Positions 36,037 to 45,619 of a stretch of DNA of 64,000 bases are shown piece after piece; position 1 is the stretch's first letter; every line of letters begins with the position of its first letter. The DNA is from Bifidobacterium canis (lineage in GTDB: Bacteria; Actinomycetota; Actinomycetes; Actinomycetales; Bifidobacteriaceae): the NCBI RefSeq assembly GCF_009727065.1, contig NZ_WNLP01000008.1:50936-114935 (forward strand). Direction: 5' to 3'. The notes beneath the pieces were generated by a model. It was not told the DNA's origin and made no database searches. It was given only the letters and a program-made list of their open reading frames with translations. A program made the translations under genes and the position numbers.

Positions 36037-37419
36037 TCAGCGCTCCCAAGCTGGTTTCCAATGTTCGACTACGTGTTGCGTGTTCTCCGAATAGACCATG
36101 GAGTCATCGGGGACGTCATGACGGATGACGGATCCGGCGCCGCTGGTGACGCCGTCGCCCACTTCGACGGGTGCGACGAGAAGATTGCCGGCTCCGATGT
36201 GCACGTCCGAGCCGATCGACGTGTGGTTCTTATGCACGCCGTCGTAGTTCGCCGTGATCGTGCCGCCGCCGACGTTCGTGTTCTCCCCCAGATCGGCGTC
36301 ACCGACGTAGCTCAGGTGCGGCACCTTCGTGCCGTTGCCGATATGCGCTTTCTTCATTTCGACGAACGCGCCGGCCTTCGATCCTTCTCCGATCTCGTTG
36401 CCCGGGCGCAGATACGTCCACGGGCCGATGTTGGCGTCCTCGTGAATGTGGGATTCCTGGACGCGGGAACGTTCCACATGGGCACCCGCGTCGATCTGCG
36501 CGTCGATCAACGTCGTGTATGGCCCGATGACCGCATCGTGTTCCACTACCGTTTTGCCTTGCAGGAAGCTGCCGGGGAGGATGAGCGCGTCTTTGCCGAT
36601 GCGCACGTCGTCTTCGATCCACGTGGTTTCGGGGTCGAGAATGGTGACGCCGTCCAGCATCCATTGGCGGCATACGCGTTCGTTGTGCGCTTTGGAGAGT
36701 TGCGCGAGCTGCACGCGGTCGTTCACGCCTTCGACGCTCAGCGGATCCGGCGCGGCGAAAGCTCCGACCTTCGTCATTGCACGGGCCGCGGTCAACGCGT
36801 CGGTCAGGTAGAACTCGCCTTGCGCGTTGTTCGCGTCGAGGTTGGCGATGGCTTGCGCCAGCACGGATGCGTCGAACACATACACCGATGTGTTCACCTC
36901 GTGCACGTCGAGTTCGCTGCGGTTGCCGTCTTTCTGCTCGACGATTTTGAGCACGTTGCCGTCGGCGTCCCTGATGATGCGGCCATAGCCGGTCGGGTCG
37001 TCCAGGATCGTGGTCAGTACGGTCACCCCGTCTTCGCTGCGATGATGGTAGTCGAGCAGCGCGTTGAGCGTCTCGGCGTCGAGCAATGGCATATCGGATG
37101 CGACGATCAGCACATCGCCGTCACGTTCGCCGTGTTCTTCGAGTTCCTTCATCGCGCATTGAACGGCGCGCCCCGTGCCCGGGATGTCGTCCTGATGCAC
37201 GATCAACGCATGGCCGTCATACGACAACGCCGCCTGGGCGACGCGTTCGGCTTGGTAGTGCACGACGACGGCCAGCGTGTTCGGCTGCAGTGCGCCTACG
37301 GAGTCCATGACCCTGTTCAGGAATGTTTTGCCTGCAAACTCGTGCAGCACCTTGGGTTTGGTGGAACGCATGCGCGTCCCCTCACCTGCTGCCAGAACAA
37401 TCGCCGCGTTCAACGCCAT
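36037..37419 (-). CDS. glmU: Bifunctional GlcNAc-1-phosphate uridyltransferase / glucosamine-1-phosphate acetyltransferase
   Basis: GlmU makes UDP-GlcNAc for peptidoglycan. The N-terminal uridyltransferase domain has LAAGEGTRMRSTKPKVL at about 8-24 and the metal-binding DMPLLDAETL; the C-terminal left-handed beta helix is built of hexapeptide repeats with LRPGNEIGEGSKAGAFVEMK, VPHLSYVGDADLGENTN and GAGSVIRHDVP. ATG 37419 (MALNAAIV) follows GGAGG at five bases; the ATG four codons earlier overlaps that site. The repaired length is 460 residues, complete. Upstream lies tRNA-Gln, downstream rsfS. Confidence 0.97.
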   Translation of the reverse strand: MALNAAIVLAAGEGTRMRSTKPKVLHEFAGKTFLNRVMDSVGALQPNTLAVVVHYQAERVAQAALSYDGHALIVHQDDIPGTGRAVQCAMKELEEHGERDGDVLIVASDMPLLDAETLNALLDYHHRSEDGVTVLTTILDDPTGYGRIIRDADGNVLKIVEQKDGNRSELDVHEVNTSVYVFDASVLAQAIANLDANNAQGEFYLTDALTAARAMTKVGAFAAPDPLSVEGVNDRVQLAQLSKAHNERVCRQWMLDGVTILDPETTWIEDDVRIGKDALILPGSFLQGKTVVEHDAVIGPYTTLIDAQIDAGAHVERSRVQESHIHEDANIGPWTYLRPGNEIGEGSKAGAFVEMKKAHIGNGTKVPHLSYVGDADLGENTNVGGGTITANYDGVHKNHTSIGSDVHIGAGNLLVAPVEVGDGVTSGAGSVIRHDVPDDSMVYSENTQHVVEHWKPAWER

Positions 37420-37456
37420 GGCTGCCTCCAACCTGATAGTGCCTGTTAAATGACAA

Positions 37457-37489
37457 ACGCCTAATCCGTTCGGAAAACGGATCAGGCGT
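37457..37489 (-). terminator. Terminator of tRNA-Gln
   Basis: acgcctaatccgtt pairs with aacggatcaggcgt with one mismatch; loop of five. Followed on the minus strand by TTGTCATTT and eight bases past the tRNA 3' end. Confidence 0.7.
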
Positions 37490-37496
37490 CCAATTG

Positions 37497-37567
37497 CTCC
37501 CCCACCTGGACTCGAACCAAGACAAAGGGTTCCAAAGACCCGTGTGCTGCCATTACACCATGGGGGA
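37497..37567 (-). tRNA. tRNA-Gln (anticodon TTG)
   Basis: On the minus strand TCCCCCA pairs with TGGGGGA, the loop CTTTGGA carries anticodon TTG, and the T arm is TTGGTTCGAGTCCAGG. Discriminator G, no encoded CCA. 71 nt. Confidence 0.93.
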
Positions 37568-37632
37568 ACGGCGGAACTGAATCCGCCAAGTGTTCATTAT
37601 GCCATATGGCCGGACTTTCCGTGCTCGGTGTG

Positions 37633-38652
37633 TCACGCGAACAGGAAGCCCTGACCGTGGTGCTCGGGGTATGTGTCGAACAATTCCGCCACCGAACCGT
37701 CTTCGAACACGGCTTTCATCGCGGATGCCAGCAATGGGGCGATCGACAGCACGGTCAACCCGTCCCAACGCTTTTCTTCGGGAATCGGCACGGTGTCGGT
37801 GAGCACCACTTCGCGGGCGCCGCACGACTTGAGGCGATCGATGGCCGGGCCGGAAAGCACACCGTGCGTGGCTACGACGGTCACCGAGTTCGCTCCCGCT
37901 TCGCGCAGCACCTGGCACGCACCGGCGATCGTGCCGGCGGTGTCGATCAGATCGTCTACGAGCACGCAATCCTTGCCGTTGACGTCGCCGACCACGCGGT
38001 TCGCCTTCGCCTGATTCGGCCGTGTGATGTCGCGGGTCTTGTGCACGAATGCCAGTGGGCCGCCTCCCAGTCGTTGCGCCCACTGTTCGGCCACGCGGAT
38101 GCGTCCCGCATCCGGCGAGACCACGGTCACGTTGTCGAGATGGCCTTGGAAACGGTCACGAATATAGTCAACGAGCACCGGCATGGCGATCAGATGATCG
38201 ACCGGCCCGTCGAAGAAGCCTTGTGATTGTGCCGCATGCAGGTCGACGCTCATCACGCGGTCCGCACCGGCTGTTTTGAGCAGGTCGAACACCAGGCGGC
38301 AGGAGATGGGTTCGCGGCCGCGATGCTTCTTGTCTTGGCGCGAATAGCCCAACAATGGGCAGACGGCGGTGATGGAACGCGCCGATGCGCGCTTCAACGC
38401 GTCGATCATGATGAGCTGTTCCATGATCGATTTGTTCACCGGATTGCAGTGGCTTTGCAGCACGAATACGTCGGCGCCGCGAACGGATTCGGTGTAGCGC
38501 ACATACATCTCGCCGTTGGCGAAATCGTATGCCGTGGTTTCGAGAACATCAATGCCGAGTTGATCAGCAACGTCGCTGGCCAGCTTCGGATGTGCTCTTC
38601 CTGTGACGAGAATGAGGTTCTTATCGGGTTTTCCCTCGAGGATTGCACTCAA
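37633..38652 (-). CDS. prs: Ribose-phosphate pyrophosphokinase
   Basis: Makes PRPP for nucleotide, histidine, tryptophan and NAD synthesis. The 339-residue protein has ANGEMYVRYTESVRGADVFVLQS, LLGYSRQDKKHRGREP, the divalent-metal loop VMSVDLHAAQSQGFF and the PRPP-binding VLVDDLIDTAGTIAGA (about 220-235). The start codon is a TTG at 38652: GGAG lies five bases upstream and no in-frame ATG exists nearby. C-terminus LFDTYPEHHGQGFLF is a little longer than the family average. It precedes tRNA-Gln and follows nadD on the same strand. Confidence 0.96.
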   Translation of the reverse strand: MSAILEGKPDKNLILVTGRAHPKLASDVADQLGIDVLETTAYDFANGEMYVRYTESVRGADVFVLQSHCNPVNKSIMEQLIMIDALKRASARSITAVCPLLGYSRQDKKHRGREPISCRLVFDLLKTAGADRVMSVDLHAAQSQGFFDGPVDHLIAMPVLVDYIRDRFQGHLDNVTVVSPDAGRIRVAEQWAQRLGGGPLAFVHKTRDITRPNQAKANRVVGDVNGKDCVLVDDLIDTAGTIAGACQVLREAGANSVTVVATHGVLSGPAIDRLKSCGAREVVLTDTVPIPEEKRWDGLTVLSIAPLLASAMKAVFEDGSVAELFDTYPEHHGQGFLFA

Positions 38653-38770
38653 CGTATCTCCAAACGTCGTTCGTCGGTTACGCGACCATCATATGTCTGT
38701 GTTTCGACTGTGCGTGCCGTGTGCCCGAACCCGATTCGGTGGGGATCCAGACGAGGGAAATCGCCCTCAT

Positions 38771-39466
38771 TCACTGTTCGTCGTAGATGCCGTGTTTGCC
38801 GATATATTGCACGACGCCGTCGGGCACCAAGTACCATACCGGCTCGCCGTTGCGCGCGCGTTCACGCACGTCGGTCGACGAGATGGCCAATGCGGGAATC
38901 TCGAGCATGTCGACCTTTCCTTCCGGCAACGGCACTTTCGACGAGTAGCCAGGGCGGGTGACGGCCACGAAATGGGCGATGTCGAACATGCTGTTCGCGT
39001 CCTTCCATTTCATGATCTCCGCCACGGCGTCGGCGCCGGTGATGAAGAACAGCTCCGCCTCCGGGTATTGCGCGCGGATGTCCCTCAGTGTGTCGATGGT
39101 GTAGGTGACTCCGGGCCTGTCGATGTCGACTCGCGACACGGTGAACTTCGGATTCGACGCCGTGGCGATGACCGTCATCAGATACCGGTCTTCCTCATTG
39201 GTCACGCGCTTGTCGAGTTTGAACACCGGTCGTCCGGTGGGTACGAAGATGACCTCGTCGAGGTCATACACCCAGGCGACTTCCGACGCCGCGACGAGAT
39301 GCCCGTTGTGGATCGGGTCGAACGTGCCGCCCATGATGCCGATGCGCGCATGGGCATGCCAGTTGCCCCTCGCGGACCTTCTTCCATGCTGCGACACGAG
39401 TTCCACCTGTCGCTCCCTGTATGCCGACAGTTCCGCCATGCGGCGGTCTGGAGTCGCTTGACTCAT
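38771..39466 (-). CDS. nadD: Nicotinate-nucleotide adenylyltransferase
   Basis: Adenylates nicotinate mononucleotide in NAD synthesis. The 231-residue protein has a nucleotidyltransferase core: [20 protein letters not shown] (the HxGH motif at about 46-58), [25 protein letters not shown] and near the end [21 protein letters not shown], the ISSTxIR motif. A 35-residue N-terminal extension precedes the core. Its ATG overlaps the upstream gene stop (ATGA), and the proA-orf-nadD order keeps the NAD and proline genes in one transcript. Confidence 0.95.
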   Translation of the reverse strand: MSQATPDRRMAELSAYRERQVELVSQHGRRSARGNWHAHARIGIMGGTFDPIHNGHLVAASEVAWVYDLDEVIFVPTGRPVFKLDKRVTNEEDRYLMTVIATASNPKFTVSRVDIDRPGVTYTIDTLRDIRAQYPEAELFFITGADAVAEIMKWKDANSMFDIAHFVAVTRPGYSSKVPLPEGKVDMLEIPALAISSTDVRERARNGEPVWYLVPDGVVQYIGKHGIYDEQ

Positions 39467-40098
39467 TGATGTTCCTCGCTGCGTTTTTCCTCGCTGCGTT
39501 CCGCTTCATCGGCTGCTTTCGCGGCCTGCTGAACGTCTTTGGCCAAGCCGCTCTCACCGTCATCGTTCATCACGGTGTCGGAGTCGATCTTGCCCATGTC
39601 TTCGTCCCATTCGTCTTGAACGACCCTGCGGATCTCCGCGAAGGTCGGCAGCAGGAACTGCGGCTGGTAGATGCTACGCACGTGGGCGACGCGTTCGGTG
39701 ATGCGAATCAGTGTGTCGGTCATCGCATCGATGTCGCCGTCCTGCTCCATCACGCGGAATTTGCCGATGTAGTCTTCCATGAGTCTGATCTGCGCGTCGA
39801 TAGTTTCAAGCTCTTCCTTCGTGGGCGTGACCAATTCCTTGGCGTGCTCGTCAGGCCATCCGATCAGCACAGCATCCGCGTATTCCAACGATGCTCGTTG
39901 CTCGGCGGTGGCTATGCCATCTTCGATCTGCACGACGAACACGTAACGGACAAGACTCAGCCGTTCGGCGGTCACTTTCAGCGCCAGAAACGGATCATCG
40001 AGATTCAGTCCCCATGGGTTGAGGTTGCGAGTCTCGTCGACGACATGCGTGTGCGCCTGCTGTTCGGCGGCGTCGCCGGCTTTCATTTCGTCGCTCAT
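39463..40098 (-). CDS. Hypothetical protein between proA and nadD
   Basis: A 211-residue soluble, acidic protein with no signal peptide. The centre ([36 protein letters not shown] and [16 protein letters not shown]) looks globular, and the C-terminal 60 residues are strongly charged (Glu/Lys/Asp/Ala) and probably coiled or disordered. I cannot name a family. It overlaps proA by four bases and nadD by four bases (ATGA at both ends), so it is tightly coupled and most likely a conserved accessory of this operon. Confidence 0.75.
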   Translation of the reverse strand: MSDEMKAGDAAEQQAHTHVVDETRNLNPWGLNLDDPFLALKVTAERLSLVRYVFVVQIEDGIATAEQRASLEYADAVLIGWPDEHAKELVTPTKEELETIDAQIRLMEDYIGKFRVMEQDGDIDAMTDTLIRITERVAHVRSIYQPQFLLPTFAEIRRVVQDEWDEDMGKIDSDTVMNDDGESGLAKDVQQAAKAADEAERSEEKRSEEHQ

Positions 40099-41402
40099 GC
40101 CCTCACCTGCCCGTTGCCGTAGGCCACCCACTTCGTGGTCGTCATTTCAATGAGTCCCATCGGCCCCCTTGCATGCAGCTTCTGGGTCGAAATGCCCAGC
40201 TCAGCACCGAAACCGAACACACCGCCGTCGGTGAAGCGTGTGGAGGCGTTGACCATGACGACCGCGGAGTCGATGCCCTGCGTGAACCATTCGATGTTCG
40301 AATAGTCCTGCGAAAGAATCGATTCGGTGTGGTGGGTCGAATACTCGTTGATGTGTTCGATCGCCTCATCGACGGAATCGACGACGAGCACGCCCATTTC
40401 GAGCGCCAGGTATTCGATTCCCCAATCGGCGTCATCCGCCTGCAGCAGCTGGATGTCTTCGATGTCGGCGTCTTTGATGATGCGGTAGGAGATCTCGTCG
40501 GCATGCAGCACGACCTGCGCCTGTGCGAGAGCCTGAGCGACCTTCGGCAGGAACTGTTCCGCGATGGAACGATGCACGATCAGCTTCTCAGCAGAATTGC
40601 ATGTGCCGACGCGTTGCGTCTTCGAATTGATGATGATCGGGATCGCCTTGTCGAGGTCGGCACTCTCATCGACGTAGATGTGCACGTTGCCCGCACCGGT
40701 TTCGATGACCGGCACCTTGGAGTTCTCGACGACCGATTTGATGAGTCGGGCGCTGCCACGCGGCACCAGCAGATCGATGTGGCCACGAGCCTCCATCATG
40801 GCGGTGGCTCCGGCACGCCCGAACTGATCCACCGAACCGATCAGCGCGCCGTCGAATCCAAGTTCCTTCAATGTGTCTTTGACGATGGCGAGAGTGGCGG
40901 CATTGGTGCGCGCAGCCTCATGGCCTCCTCGCAGAATCGCCGCATTGCCGGATTTGATGCACAACGAGATCACGTCGACGGTGACGTTCGGCCTCGCCTC
41001 GTAGATCATGCCGATCACTCCCATCGGCACGCGAACCTGCTGGATGCGCAACCCGTTCGTGGTTTCGAATCCACGAACCACCTGTCCGACCGGATCCGGC
41101 AACGAAGCGACCTTGCGCATGTCTTGCGCGGAGGCTGCGATGCGCGGCACATCGAATTTCAAACGATCGAGTTTGCCCTCCGACAGCCCCTCGTCGAACG
41201 CCTGCTCCATGTCGAGCGCGTTCGCTCCTGCTATTTCGTCGGCACGGGTGTCCAATGCGTCGGCGATCGCCACCAACAGGCTGTTCTTCACATCGGTGGT
41301 CGCGTGCGCCAAATCTCGTTGCGCGCGTGACGCGGCGTCCGCCAGCTCGTTGACTTGTTCGCGAACGTCGATATCGCTCTGCTGCAGATCTGAATTCGTC
41401 AT
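40095..41402 (-). CDS. proA: Gamma-glutamyl phosphate reductase
   Basis: Second step of proline biosynthesis (glutamyl phosphate to the semialdehyde). The 435-residue aldehyde-dehydrogenase-fold protein shows [20 protein letters not shown] (about 122-141), [33 protein letters not shown], the catalytic-Cys region [15 protein letters not shown] and [21 protein letters not shown]. The start ATG 41402 has a weak ribosome site. proB is not in the window. It is divergent from thrC with about 140 bp between. Confidence 0.96.
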   Translation of the reverse strand: MTNSDLQQSDIDVREQVNELADAASRAQRDLAHATTDVKNSLLVAIADALDTRADEIAGANALDMEQAFDEGLSEGKLDRLKFDVPRIAASAQDMRKVASLPDPVGQVVRGFETTNGLRIQQVRVPMGVIGMIYEARPNVTVDVISLCIKSGNAAILRGGHEAARTNAATLAIVKDTLKELGFDGALIGSVDQFGRAGATAMMEARGHIDLLVPRGSARLIKSVVENSKVPVIETGAGNVHIYVDESADLDKAIPIIINSKTQRVGTCNSAEKLIVHRSIAEQFLPKVAQALAQAQVVLHADEISYRIIKDADIEDIQLLQADDADWGIEYLALEMGVLVVDSVDEAIEHINEYSTHHTESILSQDYSNIEWFTQGIDSAVVMVNASTRFTDGGVFGFGAELGISTQKLHARGPMGLIEMTTTKWVAYGNGQVRA

Positions 41403-41540
41403 ACTTGCAGAATAATTGATGTTCTATACAGCGCGCATGCCGATATCCCATTGAGCGGACATCACCGGGCACCGCGCCCACACGTACTTCTATACTGGCC
41501 GTTGTATCTCGTCTATCGGTCGAAGGGACGCAAAATCGCC

Positions 41541-43025
41541 ATGAGCACTTTCCATAGCACACGCAGCAGCAATGAGGAGTTGACCTCGAAGCAGGCAATC
41601 CGCAAGGGCATCGCCGACGACGGCGGCCTGTTCGTCACCGATTCGCTCGGTGAGACGAAAATAGATATCGCCGACCTTGCGGGCAAGACCTACCAGCAGA
41701 TCGCGCTTCGTGTGCTCTCCGTTCTGCTCGACGATTATTCCGAGGAAGAGCTCAAGCAGTGCATCGATGAAGCGTACGGCTCGCAGTGGAGCGACGAGCG
41801 CATCACCCCGGTCAAGCCGCTGGGCAGCGATTTCGTCATGGAATTGTTCAACGGTCCGACGTGCGCGTTCAAAGACGTGGCGTTGCAGATCCTGCCCCGC
41901 CTGATGGCACGGACGAACGAGGAGGACGGCGACGGCGAGAAGATCATGATCGTGACCGCCACGTCCGGAGACACCGGCAAGGCCGCGCTCGCCGGATTCG
42001 CCGACGCTCCCGGCACCGGCATCACCGTGTTCTACCCGCAGGGTCGTGTCTCCCGCGTGCAGGAGCTGCAGATGACCACGCAGAAGGGTTCCAACGTGCA
42101 CGTGTGCGCGGTGGAGGGCAATTTCGACGATGCGCAGTCCGCGGTCAAGGAGATCTTCGCCGATAAGGATCTCGCCGAACGTCTGCAACGCGAGCATAAG
42201 GTTCGCCTGTCTTCCGCGAACTCGATCAACGTGGGGCGCTTGGTTCCGCAGGTCGTCTATTATTTCTCCGCATACGCGCAGCTGCTCGAGCAGCAGGTCA
42301 TCAACGTCGGTGATCCTGTTGATTTCGTGGTGCCCACCGGTAATTTCGGCGACGTGCTCGCCGGATATTATGCGAAGATGCTCGGTCTGCCGGTTCGCCA
42401 GCTGGTCGTCGCCTCCGATAAGAACAACGTGCTGTTCGACTTCCTCACCACCGGCACATACAACCGTCAGCGCCCGTTCTATGAGACGATCTCCCCGTCG
42501 ATGGATATTCTCATCTCGTCGAATTTGGAACGCATGCTGTATTACATGAGCGAGCGTGATCCTCGCATGATCACGTATTTGATGAACGATCTCAATGAGT
42601 GGGGCGCGTACGAGGTGCCGCCGGAACTGCTGCGTGAGATTCGCAAGGTATTCGCCACCGGCTGGGCCGACGAGGATCAGGTGCGCGAGATGATCGCCGA
42701 CTGCTGGAACAACAATCACTATGTGATTGATCCGCACACCGCGTGCGGTTACTTCGTGATGCAGCAGATGCCCGCCGACCCGCAGGTTCCTCGCGTGCTG
42801 CTGTCTACCGCCAGCCCATACAAGTTCCCGCGCGTGGTCAATGAGGCGTTGGGGCTCGACTCCGATGGCACTGATTTCGAATGCATGGATGAGCTGTCTC
42901 GTAAGAGCGGCACGCCGATTCCTCCGATGCTGCGCGATCTGGAGAACGCCGAAGTGCGTTTCCGTGACTGCGTGGAGGTGCCCGGCATGAATCAGTATGT
43001 CGAGGAGTGCGCAGACAAACTCTGA
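41541..43025 (+). CDS. thrC: Threonine synthase
   Basis: PLP enzyme converting phosphohomoserine to threonine. The 494-residue protein is the yeast-like long class: HSTRSSNEELTSKQAI, IRKGIADDGGLFV, FNGPTCAFKDVALQ (PLP Lys in the FKD motif, about 110-118), ATSGDTGKAALAGF and LSSANSINVGRLVPQ. The frame is open 30 codons upstream, but ATG 41541 fits the family start and has AAGGGA upstream. The 137 bp before it separate it from proA. A perfect palindromic terminator follows 13 bases after the stop. Confidence 0.96.
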   Translation: MSTFHSTRSSNEELTSKQAIRKGIADDGGLFVTDSLGETKIDIADLAGKTYQQIALRVLSVLLDDYSEEELKQCIDEAYGSQWSDERITPVKPLGSDFVMELFNGPTCAFKDVALQILPRLMARTNEEDGDGEKIMIVTATSGDTGKAALAGFADAPGTGITVFYPQGRVSRVQELQMTTQKGSNVHVCAVEGNFDDAQSAVKEIFADKDLAERLQREHKVRLSSANSINVGRLVPQVVYYFSAYAQLLEQQVINVGDPVDFVVPTGNFGDVLAGYYAKMLGLPVRQLVVASDKNNVLFDFLTTGTYNRQRPFYETISPSMDILISSNLERMLYYMSERDPRMITYLMNDLNEWGAYEVPPELLREIRKVFATGWADEDQVREMIADCWNNNHYVIDPHTACGYFVMQQMPADPQVPRVLLSTASPYKFPRVVNEALGLDSDGTDFECMDELSRKSGTPIPPMLRDLENAEVRFRDCVEVPGMNQYVEECADKL

Positions 43026-43038
43026 GTTGCATATATGC

Positions 43039-43082
43039 AAAGTGGCGGGGTGATCTCAATATTGAGATCACCCCGCCACTTT
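43039..43082. terminator. Perfect 44-bp palindromic terminator
   Basis: aaagtggcggggtgatctcaat is followed directly by its exact reverse complement, giving a 22-bp stem with AAA/TTT ends, so it can stop transcripts from thrC (+) and from the convergent HAD gene (-). The plus strand continues TTTTATTT. Confidence 0.9.
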
Positions 43083-43124
43083 TATTTCGAAAACACGTTT
43101 CTTGGCGCCGATGAGAACAATGCA

Positions 43125-43796
43125 TTATGCGAGTTCGCGCGGAGCCTGCGCGAAGTCAAGCAGCACTCCATCGGCGGTTTCGCAAATCTGCTCCCATTGC
43201 ATGGCCGAAGAGTCGTCTTGCACTCCCCACGCCTGCATTCCCGCCTGTTTCGCTGAGCGTATGGCGACAAGCAGGTCTTCGAACACCGTGCAATGCTTCG
43301 GTTCCACGCCGAGCTTGTTCGCCGCATACAGGAAGATGCCCGGAGTGTCTTTGCCTCCCTGCCCATGCTCGCCGGTGCCGATGATGAGATCGAAGTCATC
43401 GAACATGCCCACGTGCCGTAACGCCGGCTCTCTGAGTGTCGGCAGCATCGAGGTCACCACTGCCAGCTTCGCGCCGCTGTCGCGCAGTTCACGCAGATAT
43501 TGCTTCGCACCGGGCTTGGCCTCCACCGTCGTGATGTATGCTTCGAATGCGAGATCATTCCACTCGCGCAGAAGATCGTCCACGCTTTCATCAAGGTCGA
43601 ATCGGCGAATCGTGTAGCGCGCGATGTCACGGAACTGCATGGCAGACACCTTCTGCATGTAGTCGTCCGGCACGTCGAATCCACGTCTGCCCAGAAACTC
43701 GAGATCGACTTGATCCCATACGCCCATGGAGTCCAGTAGCGTACCGTCAAGGTCGAAGATCGCCGCTTTACCGCTGTTGATGCCCATAGTGCTCAT
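43125..43796 (-). CDS. HAD-superfamily hydrolase (beta-phosphoglucomutase/phosphatase-like)
   Basis: A 223-residue HAD subclass IA protein: AAIFDLDGTLLDSMGVWD (motif I with nucleophile Asp, about 12-29), VVTSMLPTLREPALRHVGM (motif II region Thr/Ser), KDTPGIFLYAANKLGVEPKHCTVFEDLLVAIRSAKQAGMQAWG (motifs III and IV). Cap domain between about 30 and 90. The ATG overlaps the recN stop (ATGA). Substrate unclear; DUF-type phosphosugar or phosphoglycolate phosphatases are possible. Confidence 0.88.
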   Translation of the reverse strand: MSTMGINSGKAAIFDLDGTLLDSMGVWDQVDLEFLGRRGFDVPDDYMQKVSAMQFRDIARYTIRRFDLDESVDDLLREWNDLAFEAYITTVEAKPGAKQYLRELRDSGAKLAVVTSMLPTLREPALRHVGMFDDFDLIIGTGEHGQGGKDTPGIFLYAANKLGVEPKHCTVFEDLLVAIRSAKQAGMQAWGVQDDSSAMQWEQICETADGVLLDFAQAPRELA

Positions 43797-45538
43797 GGCT
43801 CCTGTTCTAGCACTGATTGTTCAAGGAGCTCCCGCGCATGGTCGAGGGAGGTTTCGGATTCGCTGCCTGCGAGCATGCGCGCTATCTCACGCACGCGATC
43901 GTCACCACTGACCTCATGCACACTGGTGTGCGTGGAATTCCCCTGCGTCTCCTTGCCAACCACGTACTGTCGGGATGCCCAAGACGCGACTTGCGGCAGA
44001 TGTGTGACGACGATGACCTGCTCATGCTGCGCAAGCTGCGCAAGACGGCGACCAAGCTCCACTGCCGCTTTGCCTCCCACACCGGCATCCACCTCATCGA
44101 AGATGAACGTCATCCTCTGACGTCGTTCATCTGACTGGCCGTGATCGGACGCAGCAGATTGCACCGGCACGTCTGAAGCACACAATTCCAATGCGAGCAT
44201 CAAACGACTCAATTCGCCACCGGATGCGCTCGTGCCCATCGGCAACGGCTGCGAGCCGGGGAACGGTGTGAACAGGAATTCAATGGTATCCACTCCGGTG
44301 GAGTCCAACGCGTCATCACCCTGACGTTCGTTCACCACGATGTCAAGCTGCGCGCCGGCCATCGCCAATTGCGCAAGCTCGCTTTTCACACGCTTGCACA
44401 GGGATCTCGCCGCACGTGCACGGCTTTTCGACAGGTCTCGTGCGGCGGTCAACGTCTCACGATGACGCGCATCGCGTTCCTCTTCGAGTTTGCGCACCTG
44501 TTCCGGTGACGCGTCGAGATCTTCGACGTCAATCATCGCCTGATCCCGCCAGGCGATCACATCCGACAGCTTTGGCCCCCAGCGCCCCGTCAACTCGTTG
44601 AGCTCATGGATGCGCTCATTGATCACATCGAGGTCGCCTGACTGCACGTCTTCGTCCAGTTGGCGAGACAATGAGAACACGATGTCGTCGATGTCTGCGC
44701 TGGCGGCATCCAGACGATCGGCCAACTGTGCGAAGGTGCCGGACGTCTGAATCGAGCGCAAGGCCTGCGCCGCATTGGCGATGAGCTGCGTCACACCCAC
44801 GCTTTCCGATGCCTCCTCGAATTGAGAAGGATCCAGATCGGCGAGCGCGCGTTCCACGCCGGACGCGATCTGCGTGGCGTGTTCGATGCGATCGCGACGT
44901 TCCAGAAGCTCATCCAGCTCCCCCTCTTTCGGGTTGACGCGATTGATGCGTTCGATCGAGTCTTTCAGGTAGTCGGCTTGCTGCCTCATCGAGGCTTCCT
45001 GCGAATTGAGCTTGTGCAGCCGCTCGCAGACGTTTTCGTATTCGTTGTATGCTTTCGCGAATGTTGCTCGTAGGTCGCCGTTACGCGCATACCTGTCGAG
45101 GAACGCGCGCTGACGGGCTGTCGAGGCGAGACGCAACTGGTCCGCCTGCCCGTGAATGGTCACCAGCTGTGCGGCGATATCTGCTTGCACGGCGCGAGGC
45201 ACCGTCTTCCCGCTCAGCACGGCGCGGGAGCGTCCACGCGCTGGAATCGTGCGAGACAGGAACAATTCGTCGTCGTCGACGTCAATCCCCGCATCGTCGA
45301 GCATGGTTTTCAATGTGCCTTGCGCGTCGATCAGAAAAATGCCTTGCGCCCATGCTTGACTGGCCCCCGGGGCGACACGGCGCGTATCGGCGGGCGCACC
45401 GGAGATCATACGGAGTGCATTGAGCAGCATCGACTTGCCCGCACCTGTCTCACCCGTTATGGCGGTCATCGACGGCGCTGGATCGATGGTCGCGGTTTCA
45501 ATGGGACCCAGATCTCGCAGTTCGAGCTCTTCAAGCAT
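43793..45538 (-). CDS. recN: DNA repair protein RecN
   Basis: SMC-like ATPase acting in double-strand break repair. The 581-residue protein has Walker A ITGETGAGKSMLLNAL at about 28-43, a central coiled-coil region rich in Asp/Glu/Leu/Arg, the C-loop signature FTPFPGSQPLPMGTSASGGELSRLMLAL and Walker B MTFIFDEVDAGVGGKAAVELG, then VVTHLPQVASWA. ATG 45538 (MLEELELRDLG) is preceded by GGATGG; another ATG three codons earlier is possible. It lies downstream of nadK, the usual nadK-recN pair. Confidence 0.95.
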   Translation of the reverse strand: MLEELELRDLGPIETATIDPAPSMTAITGETGAGKSMLLNALRMISGAPADTRRVAPGASQAWAQGIFLIDAQGTLKTMLDDAGIDVDDDELFLSRTIPARGRSRAVLSGKTVPRAVQADIAAQLVTIHGQADQLRLASTARQRAFLDRYARNGDLRATFAKAYNEYENVCERLHKLNSQEASMRQQADYLKDSIERINRVNPKEGELDELLERRDRIEHATQIASGVERALADLDPSQFEEASESVGVTQLIANAAQALRSIQTSGTFAQLADRLDAASADIDDIVFSLSRQLDEDVQSGDLDVINERIHELNELTGRWGPKLSDVIAWRDQAMIDVEDLDASPEQVRKLEEERDARHRETLTAARDLSKSRARAARSLCKRVKSELAQLAMAGAQLDIVVNERQGDDALDSTGVDTIEFLFTPFPGSQPLPMGTSASGGELSRLMLALELCASDVPVQSAASDHGQSDERRQRMTFIFDEVDAGVGGKAAVELGRRLAQLAQHEQVIVVTHLPQVASWASRQYVVGKETQGNSTHTSVHEVSGDDRVREIARMLAGSESETSLDHARELLEQSVLEQEP

Positions 45539-45619
45539 GTTCACCATCCATTACGACGTGGTCGGACTTATGGCCGCTGCCAAGGCACCATCATACCACC
45601 CAGTAGAACATTTGTTCGA

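Noticed and set aside
36061..37449. A 462-codon plus-strand frame antisense to glmU.
   Set aside because: glmU has all motifs and operon context; the antisense frame has none.
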